DNA of 10,908 nucleotides from an uncultured Eubacteriales bacterium (GTDB lineage Bacteria; Bacillota; Clostridia; Oscillospirales; CAG-272), in assembly GCA_934481325.1 (NCBI GenBank), contig CAKSPL010000025.1, forward strand, positions 1 to 10,908, read 5' to 3'. How positions within the stretch are numbered: position 1 is the first letter of the stretch; each line of letters begins with the position of its first letter. The notes below the pieces were generated by a model. The model made no database searches. It was not told the origin of the DNA and worked only from the letters and a program-made list of their open reading frames with translations. The translations under genes and the position numbers were made by a program. This document shows positions 1-5,053 of this stretch, piece by piece.

Positions 1-1
1 G

Positions 2-790
2 GCAAACTGCGCGATTCTGCAACGGCTGTTGAAGTATCTGTATGAGGACAGAAAGCTGCGCGGTATTGTGCAGTCCGTCCGGCAGAGAATTGCCGACCTG
101 GAGGAAAAGCTGAAAACTCCGGTACCGCGGATGAAGGTTGCGTTGATTCTGCTCTCGGCACTGCTGATTGTCGGCGGTGTGGTGGCAATGGGGCTGACAC
201 AGAAGAAATTCTTTTTGTTACTTACCGCAGTCGGTGCAGTGATTTTGGCTCTGACGATTGTGAAGGCACATAACGGCAAGGCAAAATGGCAGGCGTTTCT
301 TGCCTCCTGTCAGGAACAGTTGAATACCGCAAAGGAAGACCTTGCCAAAGCCGAAGCGGATGTGGCAAAGTACCGCGAACAGGTGCTGAACCCCTACCTT
401 GCGCTGATCGTACCCGACCGTTTCCCCGCAGTGTATTCGATGAATATCGAGGCGGTGGAGGTGATGCTTGCTATGCTGGTCAACCTAAGGGGCGACACGA
501 TGAAGGAAGCAATCAATCTTTATGAGGAGGCGGCATTCCGCACCGCAACCGGAAATATGATGGCGAATATGCAAAGCAGTCTGGCTTCCAGCGCGCGCAG
601 TGCCGCACGCAGTGCCGCCGCAAACGAGGCTGCCGCGGTTTCCGCCGCCGCAACCGCCGCCAGTGCCGCCGCAACTGCCGCCAGCACCGCATCGATTGCA
701 AAATCCCAAAGATCGATGGCACGCAGTGCAGAGCGCAGTGCCGCCGCAAACGAATCCGCCGCGCGGTCCATTTCCAACTATCTGCAATAA
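2..790 (+). CDS. Membrane protein with coiled coil and Ala/Ser-rich heptad tail, 5' end missing
   Basis: The frame is open to the left edge (reading ANCAILQRLLKYLYEDRK at its start), so the true start lies upstream; a TTG at 29 is only the first possible internal start. I do not know the function. Visible parts: a charged helical stretch (RQRIADLEEKLK), two adjacent hydrophobic helices (around MKVALILLSALLIVGGVVAMGL and FFLLLTAVGAVILALTIV) joined by a very short loop, then a coiled-coil segment (QLNTAKEDLAKAEADVAKYREQV), then a segment ending in DTMKEAINLYEEAAF. From memory, motifs like the last also occur in uncharacterised clostridial membrane proteins. The last 70 or so residues are almost only Ala, Ser, Thr and Arg in 7-residue units (AAATAAS twice, SAAANE twice), probably one long helix or coiled coil. 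A terminator follows directly. Both hydrophobic helices together look like a hairpin anchor with most of the protein on one side of the membrane. Confidence 0.75.
   Translation, partial: ANCAILQRLLKYLYEDRKLRGIVQSVRQRIADLEEKLKTPVPRMKVALILLSALLIVGGVVAMGLTQKKFFLLLTAVGAVILALTIVKAHNGKAKWQAFLASCQEQLNTAKEDLAKAEADVAKYREQVLNPYLALIVPDRFPAVYSMNIEAVEVMLAMLVNLRGDTMKEAINLYEEAAFRTATGNMMANMQSSLASSARSAARSAAANEAAAVSAAATAASAAATAASTASIAKSQRSMARSAERSAAANESAARSISNYLQ
644..685 (+). repeat. Tandem 21-bp repeat coding AAATAAS twice
   Basis: Two head-to-tail 21-bp copies (644-664 and 665-685) differ at two positions and encode the heptapeptide AAATAAS twice. A separate exact 20-bp direct repeat, coding the SAAANE core, lies at 608-627 and 734-753. 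Both are inside the C-terminal tail of the first gene and show that the tail has grown by in-frame duplication. Confidence 0.8.
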
Positions 791-801
791 AGCCTTTTCC
801 G

Positions 802-832
802 AAAAAGAGGTGCTTCGGCACCTCTTTTTTTC
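802..832 (+). terminator. Rho-independent terminator of the first gene
   Basis: A 12-bp stem (802-813 with 818-829) around a stable TTCG tetraloop, whose GC part is GAGGTGC/GCACCTC, ends in a run of seven to eight T. It lies 12 bases after the stop of the upstream gene and before the promoter of the HD-domain gene, so it separates two transcription units. Confidence 0.9.
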
Positions 833-849
833 CGATTTTGAAAAAGAAC

Positions 850-878
850 TTTACAAACCGCCGAAAAAATGATAAAAT
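850..878 (+). promoter_or_regulatory. Sigma-A promoter for the HD-domain operon
   Basis: TTTACA (850-855), a 17-bp spacer and TAAAAT (873-878) give a good vegetative promoter. The transcript would start near 885, about 35 bases before the ATG at 921. It directly follows the terminator of the previous gene. Confidence 0.75.
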
Positions 879-920
879 GAAACCAACATACTCGCGCACA
901 CGCGGGAAAGGCGGTTTTTT

Positions 921-1520
921 ATGAACGGGGAAGCAATGACCAACGAGGAGCGTTTTATTTCTGTTTTCAAAAGCAAAATCCATCGGGAAGGGGCGGATAA
1001 GCTGTTGGAATTTTTGCTTTCCGACAATAGTGATTTCTTCACGGCTCCCGCAAGCACCAGGTACCACGGGGCTTATCCCGGGGGGCTTTTGGAGCATAGC
1101 CTCAACGTTTATGACTGCCTGTGTGACTACCTTGCCCGCCCCCGAGTGAAAGAGGTGTACGGGCTGGATTATTCGGAGGAGAGCATTGCCATCGCGGCAC
1201 TGCTGCACGATTTGTGCAAGGTCAATTTTTATGTGGAAAGCACCCGCAACGTCAAGGAAAACGGGGTGTGGGTGCAGAAGCCGTATTACACGATTGACGA
1301 CAAGCTCCCTTACGGACACGGCGAAAAATCGGTGTACATCATCACGGCGTATATGCGCCTGACGAGGGACGAGGCGTTTGCCATCCGCTATCATATGGGC
1401 TTTTCCGGGACAGAAGATAATAACAACGTGGGTGCGGCGTTTGCCAAATTCCCGCTGGCGGTTGCCCTTGCCACGGCGGATATGGAGGCGGCGTATTTCG
1501 TGGAGGGGACGGATAAATGA
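921..1520 (+). CDS. HD-domain metal-dependent phosphohydrolase
   Basis: The 199-residue protein carries the full metal-binding set of an HD phosphohydrolase: H59 (GGLLEHSLNV), H96-D97 (LLHDLCKV), H133 (YGHGEKS), H158 (RYHMGF) and D187 (TADMEA). HD enzymes hydrolyse phosphomonoester or phosphodiester bonds, often in nucleotides or RNA ends; the PGGLLEHSL/HDLCK layout is like that of the single-domain clostridial proteins and of the HD half of YhaM-type exoribonucleases, but there is no OB-fold here. The substrate cannot be told from sequence. The protein has no membrane segment and should be cytosolic. The ATG at 921 has AAAGGCGG upstream; the ATG at 936 (after GGGGAAG) is an alternative start. 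The stop overlaps the next gene's ATG by 4 bases (ATGA), so the two are translationally coupled. Confidence 0.85.
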   Translation: MNGEAMTNEERFISVFKSKIHREGADKLLEFLLSDNSDFFTAPASTRYHGAYPGGLLEHSLNVYDCLCDYLARPRVKEVYGLDYSEESIAIAALLHDLCKVNFYVESTRNVKENGVWVQKPYYTIDDKLPYGHGEKSVYIITAYMRLTRDEAFAIRYHMGFSGTEDNNNVGAAFAKFPLAVALATADMEAAYFVEGTDK

Positions 1521-2167
1521 CGCGTTTCCGCCTGCACCTCACGCAGATTCTGCTTTTTGCGCGATATCTTCTCCCGGTGCTGACCGGGCTGATTTTGCCC
1601 GTGCTTTCGGCATTTTACAACGTGTATTACTATCAGCTCGGCACCCGCTACGTACAGTCACTGTTTCATTTTTATTCCGGCACTTTTTCCGCGATGAAAA
1701 ATTATCTGGGGGGCGGCAGTACCGGTACGGGCGCGTTTTACGCGTGGTTGACTGTGGGTGCGGTAATCGGCGTTCTTTGCTTTATCCTCGCCCTGACGCT
1801 TGCGGTATTTGCTTTTTTGCCTTCTCTCGCTACCTTCAGGGGCTTGCCCGCCGTGCGGGAAAAGCTGCGCTTCAAAATCCTGTTTCCGAATCGCATCTGT
1901 CTGTTCCTTTCGTCCTGTCTTTACCTGCCGGAGGCGTGGTACCCGCAGTATTTTGCCCGGGTCTGCCGCCGCGCGGGCGAGAGCGCGGAACTGATTTTTA
2001 TGGAGGCGAATGTGCCGCTGATTGCCACGGCAGGGCTGACGGCAATCACGCTTGCCCTCACGGTTTACGCCCGCTTTGCGGAGAAAAGGGAACCGCGCTT
2101 CGACCCGTTTCTGCTGGGCGTTTCTCTGCCGGCAGAGGGGGAATCCGAAACCGAAGGAAATAAATAA
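1517..2167 (+). CDS. Small integral membrane protein of unknown function
   Basis: This gene encodes 216 residues that I cannot assign to a family. Hydrophobic helices are visible around residues 12-36, 76-103 and 168-186, with a shorter apolar stretch near 125-140 (ICLFLSSCLYLP). Between the first two lies a loop rich in Tyr, Gly and Ser (residues 37-70) that may face outside. The C-terminal 30 residues are polar and acidic. The start overlaps the HD gene in ATGA with no independent promoter, so the protein is made together with the HD phosphohydrolase and may work with it or simply share the operon. A strong terminator follows 3 bases or fewer after the stop. No signal peptidase site, catalytic motif or transporter signature was seen. 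Confidence 0.75.
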   Translation: MTRFRLHLTQILLFARYLLPVLTGLILPVLSAFYNVYYYQLGTRYVQSLFHFYSGTFSAMKNYLGGGSTGTGAFYAWLTVGAVIGVLCFILALTLAVFAFLPSLATFRGLPAVREKLRFKILFPNRICLFLSSCLYLPEAWYPQYFARVCRRAGESAELIFMEANVPLIATAGLTAITLALTVYARFAEKREPRFDPFLLGVSLPAEGESETEGNK

Positions 2168-2196
2168 AAAAGCCCCCGTACGGGGGCTTTTTTATT
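2163..2196. terminator. Bidirectional terminator between convergent genes
   Basis: AGCCCCCG (2171-2178) pairs with CGGGGGCT (2181-2188), and the stem is extended on both sides by A and T runs. It ends the HD/membrane-protein operon on the plus strand and the hpf gene on the minus strand, whose stop codon lies at its edge (2196-2198). Confidence 0.92.
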
Positions 2197-2714
2197 TAAT
2201 CCTCGATAATCAGACCGTAATCGCCGTCCTTGCGGTGATATACCACACAGGGCTTTTCGGTTTCGGCATCGCGGAACACGAAAAACTGATGCTCCAGCAG
2301 GTTCATCTGCAAAATGGCTTCCTCCACCGACATCGGCTTTACGGGGAAGGACTTGGTGCGGATACGGAATTCGCCCTCTTCTTCCTCCTCCCGGTCGCCC
2401 GGTTGCGGCACAAACGCCCCGGTGCGCAACCGCTTTTCCAGCCGCGTTTTGTTTTTCCGCATCTGCCGTTCCAGCGATTCTACCGCCTCGTCAATCGCGT
2501 TCTGAAAGGTTTCCGCGCCTTCTTCACTGCGGAAAATGGTGCCGTTGTAAAGGATTGTGACCTCAATATATTGCAAACCGTGTCTGCAACTGTAAGAAAC
2601 GATCGCTTCTGCGTCGTCCTCAAAGTAGCGGTCAAATTTTTCGAGTTTTTTCACGGTCAGGTCTTTGAGCGACTGCCGAACAGTCATTTGTTTTCCGCTT
2701 ACTGTGATCTTCAT
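2196..2714 (-). CDS. hpf: Ribosome hibernation promoting factor, long form (HPF/RaiA family)
   Basis: The 172-residue protein binds the 30S decoding region in starved or stationary cells, and through its C-terminal domain pairs two ribosomes into inactive 100S dimers. The N-terminal S30AE domain covers about residues 1-95 (MKITVSGKQMTVRQSLKDL, then a helix with LERQMRKNKTRLEKRL). A charged linker (DREEEEEGEF) follows, then the dimerisation domain from about 117, with the typical KSFPVKPMSVEEAILQMNLL, HQFFVFRD and YHRKDGDYGLI signatures. The length is normal for the long form. I chose the ATG at 2714 because MKIT is the usual family start and AGGAAGG lies upstream; the frame can be extended upstream only through non-family sequence that crosses the promoter. 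It is a single-gene unit. Confidence 0.95.
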   Translation of the reverse strand: MKITVSGKQMTVRQSLKDLTVKKLEKFDRYFEDDAEAIVSYSCRHGLQYIEVTILYNGTIFRSEEGAETFQNAIDEAVESLERQMRKNKTRLEKRLRTGAFVPQPGDREEEEEGEFRIRTKSFPVKPMSVEEAILQMNLLEHQFFVFRDAETEKPCVVYHRKDGDYGLIIED

Positions 2715-2763
2715 AAAATGTACCGCCTTCCTGCAAGCGTGATGTGTTTCTGCTTGCACTCTT

Positions 2764-2769
2764 ATTATA
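2764..2769 (-). promoter_or_regulatory. Probable -10 box of the hpf promoter
   Basis: A perfect TATAAT on the minus strand lies 49 bases before the hpf start codon in an AT-rich stretch. No good -35 hexamer is visible at 16-18 bp, so it may depend on an activator or another sigma factor. Confidence 0.5.
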
Positions 2770-2832
2770 GCATACATTTTGTGAAAAATAAATAGTTTTT
2801 TTGAAAGTTTACAAAATTTTATGTGAAAATTA

Positions 2833-2855
2833 CCCGCACCGGGTGACGGTGCGGG
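2833..2855 (-). terminator. Terminator after the alpha/beta hydrolase gene
   Basis: CCCGCACC (2833-2840) pairs with GGTGCGGG (2848-2855) around a 7-base loop. On the minus strand the stem is followed by TAATTTT, a modest T tract. The position, 15 bases after the hydrolase stop, fits the end of the lacI-hydrolase transcript and shields hpf. Confidence 0.8.
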
Positions 2856-2869
2856 CGATTTTTTGTCGG

Positions 2870-3694
2870 TTAAAAATCCTTTGCCCAACGGATGGCAAGG
2901 TCTACCCAGCATTCGTTGTGGGGGTAGAGCGTGGTCTGCTTGCCTGCCGCGGTCTGCTCATTGCAGAGCGACAGCCCGTGCGGACCCTTGGGGAAAATGT
3001 GCAGTTCAAACGGGATGTGAGCCGCTACCATTGCTTCCGCCAGCATCAGCGAATTCTGCACCGGTACGCAGTTATCGGGGAAGGTGTGCCAGATAAACGC
3101 CGGCGGTGTGGTTTCGCTTACATGCTTTTCCAGCGAGAAGCGCGCGCACTGTTCCGGTGTCGGTTCTTCCACGCCGCACAGACGCTGAACGGAGTGCTTA
3201 TGTGAAAGTTTCCTCTCATCAATGTCCGTGTTGATAACGGGGTAACACAAGATCATCCCGTTCGGGCGGGTATATCCTTCCGGTCTGCCCTCCCGGATGT
3301 CGGCAAGCTCGGGGATGTCCCAGAGTATCCCCGCGGAGCCGGCAAGGTGCCCGCCCGCGGAAAAGCCGCAGATATAGAGATGGTCGGGGTCAATGTTGTA
3401 TTTTTCGGCGTTGTCCCGGATATGCCGGATGGCAAGTGCCGCCTGACGCAGGGGCTGAAAATCCTTTGCCCCCTCGCCTACCGTGTACCGCAGGATAAAG
3501 GTCTGAAAGCCCGCCGCCAGAAACTGCATCGCTACCGGCTCCGCCTCGCGGTCGGAGAGCATACCGTATCCGCCGCCGGGGCAGACAATCACCGCGCGGT
3601 GCGGGGCTTGATTCAGCTCTTCGCTGTTGGAAACACAAATAGGGGTCAGTGTGGCGTTTTCGTACGGAGTGAGTTTGATGGTCTCGTAAATCAT
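2870..3694 (-). CDS. Alpha/beta hydrolase, carbohydrate-esterase-like (BD-FAE/acetyl esterase type)
   Basis: The 274-residue protein has the parts of a serine esterase: an oxyanion loop CPGGGYGMLS (38-47), the nucleophile elbow GFSAGG with Ser112, Asp207 in the HTFPDNCVPV segment and His239 in GPHGLSL. This pattern (PGGGY, SAGGHLA, PAFIWHT.D..VP, GPHGLSL) is that of small cytosolic esterases that remove acetyl or feruloyl groups from plant or other oligosaccharides; the exact substrate is not visible. There is no signal peptide, so it would act on imported sugars. The ATG at 3694 is preferred over a TTG at 3712 because AAGGAG sits 5-6 bases upstream of it. It lies 36 bases after lacI on the same strand with no terminator between, so the regulator probably controls it. 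Confidence 0.88.
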   Translation of the reverse strand: MIYETIKLTPYENATLTPICVSNSEELNQAPHRAVIVCPGGGYGMLSDREAEPVAMQFLAAGFQTFILRYTVGEGAKDFQPLRQAALAIRHIRDNAEKYNIDPDHLYICGFSAGGHLAGSAGILWDIPELADIREGRPEGYTRPNGMILCYPVINTDIDERKLSHKHSVQRLCGVEEPTPEQCARFSLEKHVSETTPPAFIWHTFPDNCVPVQNSLMLAEAMVAAHIPFELHIFPKGPHGLSLCNEQTAAGKQTTLYPHNECWVDLAIRWAKDF

Positions 3695-3730
3695 AAGTTC
3701 TCCTTGTTTCAAAGGGCGTTTGCCCGGATT

Positions 3731-4738
3731 TCAGAGTTTAGCAGGTGCCACGGTGGCGCGCTCCACCAGCTTTGTCGGCAGGATAATATGGGTTTCCTCC
3801 TCGTTTTCTCCTTCCATTTTGGAGAAAAGAAGCTCCGCGGCGGCGTGTGCCATCGTTTTTTTTCGCACGCTGACCGAGGTCAGCGGGTGGGGGAATGCGT
3901 AGTCTGCGCAGATGTTGTCAAAGCCCACCACCGAGATGTCCTCCGGCACGCGGTAGCCAAGCTCCTCCAACACGGCAACCGACTCATATGCAAGCAGGTC
4001 GCTGAATGCAATTAACCCTGTGACGTGTTGCGTTTTGGCAAAAAAATCGCGGATTTTCAGGCGGTTTTCTCCCCCGAATACCGAAAGCGAAAGGATATGG
4101 GAGGAGGGGAGTGCGGCACCGGCTTGTGCAAGTGCCCGCCGCGCTCCCGCCAGCCGTTCTGCGGCACCCGAAATGCGGCAGTCTCCGTTGAAAAAGACAA
4201 TTTCGCGGTGTCCGCGGTCCAGCAGATGCTTTGCCGCAAGATACCCGCCCTCCTCGTCGTCGCATACCACGTAATCGGTGCGCACACCGGGGGTATATCG
4301 CCCGATAAGCGTAAACGGCACACCGGAGGCTTTGAGATAGGTCAGATTTTTCGCGTTATCCGCTACGGGGCAGAGGATTACGCCGTCCGGGCTTTGCCCC
4401 AGCACCGCCGTGATGGCGGCGGATTCCGCCACCGGATCCTCGTTGGTGTTGAGAACGAATACCGTGTACCCTTTTTCCCGGAAAAAGGACTCGATTCCCC
4501 GTAGCATAATGGCAAAATTGGGGTTGCCGATGTCGGGGAGAATCACGCCTACCGTGCGGCTTTTACCGGAGCGCAGTCCGCTTGCCGCGCGGTTGCGGAT
4601 GTAGCCAAGCTCTTTTGCCGCCGCCAGCACACGCTCTCTCGTTGCCACCGAAATATCGGTTTTTCCCGCCAGTGCGTGCGACACGGTATTGACCGAAACA
4701 CCGGTTGCCGCCGCCAGATCCTTCAGTGTGACCCGCAT
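3731..4738 (-). CDS. LacI/GalR-family transcriptional regulator
   Basis: The 335-residue protein has the standard family length and order. Residues 2-50 form the helix-turn-helix and hinge (VTLKDLAAATGVSVNTVSHALAGKTDIS, then ATRERVLAAAKELGY and NRAASGLRSGKS). A periplasmic-binding-protein-like sensor follows, starting at VGVILPDIGNPNF and including DGVILCP, RGHREIVFFNGD, LIAFSDLLA and EDISVVGFDNI. Such proteins usually sense a sugar or sugar phosphate and repress nearby genes. The adjacent esterase points to a glycoside or acetylated sugar, but no transporter or glycosidase is present to identify it. The start is supported by a run GGGGGGGA 9 bases upstream and a good promoter. The gene may also repress itself. 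Confidence 0.93.
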   Translation of the reverse strand: MRVTLKDLAAATGVSVNTVSHALAGKTDISVATRERVLAAAKELGYIRNRAASGLRSGKSRTVGVILPDIGNPNFAIMLRGIESFFREKGYTVFVLNTNEDPVAESAAITAVLGQSPDGVILCPVADNAKNLTYLKASGVPFTLIGRYTPGVRTDYVVCDDEEGGYLAAKHLLDRGHREIVFFNGDCRISGAAERLAGARRALAQAGAALPSSHILSLSVFGGENRLKIRDFFAKTQHVTGLIAFSDLLAYESVAVLEELGYRVPEDISVVGFDNICADYAFPHPLTSVSVRKKTMAHAAAELLFSKMEGENEEETHIILPTKLVERATVAPAKL

Positions 4739-4770
4739 TCCGCAATCCCCCCCTTCCCGAAGCTGTATTG

Positions 4771-4799
4771 ATTATATCATATTGCACCGTTTTTTTCAA
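4771..4799 (-). promoter_or_regulatory. Sigma-A promoter of the lacI-hydrolase operon
   Basis: On the minus strand TTGAAA (4799-4794) and TATAAT (4776-4771) are separated by 17 bp. The transcript would start near 4764 and give a leader of about 26 bases before the lacI ATG. It is divergent from the folate-gene promoter, whose -35 box is 28 bp away. Confidence 0.82.
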
Positions 4800-4816
4800 G
4801 TTTTTTTGCATATTTT

Positions 4817-4838
4817 CCGCTTTCCCTTGACAAAGCGG
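4817..4838. promoter_or_regulatory. Inverted repeat over the -35 box of the folate promoter (possible operator)
   Basis: CCGCTTT (4817-4823) and AAAGCGG (4832-4838) form a perfect 7-bp inverted repeat with an 8-base gap. The TTGACA -35 box (4827-4832) sits mostly in the gap and touches the right arm. A protein bound here would block RNA polymerase on the folT-folC side and lie just behind the lacI promoter. The spacing is longer than in most LacI-family operators, so the binding protein is uncertain. Confidence 0.4.
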
Positions 4839-4855
4839 CACGGGGCGGATATAAT
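4827..4855 (+). promoter_or_regulatory. Consensus sigma-A promoter of folT-folC
   Basis: TTGACA (4827-4832), a 17-bp spacer and TATAAT (4850-4855) match the vegetative consensus at every position. The transcript should begin near 4862, a few bases before the THF aptamer, so the riboswitch is at the very 5' end of the RNA and is the likely main point of control. Confidence 0.92.
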
Positions 4856-4867
4856 GAGGAGTATCTT

Positions 4868-4962
4868 GAAGAGTAAATGCTGTGGCGTCAAGTGCCGACG
4901 GGACGGGGAGTTGCCGGTCGGACGAAGGAGAAATCTGCGGTCACGGTGTTGCATCCCGCTTC
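4868..4962 (+). ncRNA. THF-I (tetrahydrofolate) riboswitch aptamer
   Basis: The RNA has the conserved parts of the class I THF riboswitch in order: closing stem GAAG (4868-4871) with CTTC (4959-4962); AGTAAATG on the 5' side; GGCGTCAAGTG; a hairpin closed by CCGAC/GTCGG; GACGAAGGAGAAA; CTGCGG; and the 3' signature GTTGCATCCCGC. These match, block by block, the known Eubacterium siraeum and Streptococcus mutans type. The aptamer senses reduced folates and in known cases lowers expression of folate uptake or synthesis genes. The downstream gene is a folate transporter/FolC fusion, which agrees. The distance of 91 bases from the aptamer to the start codon leaves room for an expression platform. 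Confidence 0.93.
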
Positions 4963-5013
4963 ATCTCAAAAACAGGCAAAGCCGTGCGCGCTTCGGGTGT
5001 CTTTGGATGGCTG

Positions 5014-5046
5014 TCCTCTTTTTCCGGTGATTTCGGGAAAGGAGGA
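5014..5046 (+). promoter_or_regulatory. Hairpin that buries the folT-folC ribosome binding site (expression platform)
   Basis: TCCTCTTTTTCCG (5014-5026) can pair over 13 bp (two of them G-T) with CGGGAAAGGAGGA (5034-5046) around a 7-base loop. The right arm contains the entire AAAGGAGGA ribosome binding site of the fusion gene. The stem is followed by TTTTTG, so it might also slow or stop transcription. A second stretch, AAAAACAGG (4968-4976), can pair with the left arm at 8 of 9 positions and could free the binding site. This is an inference from base pairing only. Confidence 0.65.
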
Positions 5047-5053
5047 TTTTTGT

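Noticed and set aside
601..760. Repeated GCCGCC-rich stretch considered as a CRISPR or other non-coding repeat array
   Set aside because: The repeats keep the reading frame, have no spacers, and encode a continuous Ala/Ser heptad tail.
855..917. AAACCGCC (855-862) and GGCGGTTT (910-917) inverted repeat around the HD operon promoter
   Set aside because: The left arm is upstream of the expected transcript start, so no RNA hairpin can form, and a 47-base gap makes an operator unlikely; the right arm is the ribosome binding site.
513..1394. Open frame on the minus strand opposite the first gene's tail and the HD gene (293 codons)
   Set aside because: It crosses a terminator and a promoter, has repeated Arg/His-rich text complementary to the Ala repeats, and lacks a binding site.
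2715..2912. Upstream extension of the hpf frame
   Set aside because: It crosses the hpf -10 box, the hydrolase terminator and the hydrolase stop; the family starts at MKIT.
4877..5053. In-frame coding extension upstream of the FolT-FolC ATG
   Set aside because: The stretch is the THF riboswitch and expression platform; its translation has no domain character, and AAAGGAGGA fixes the start at 5054.
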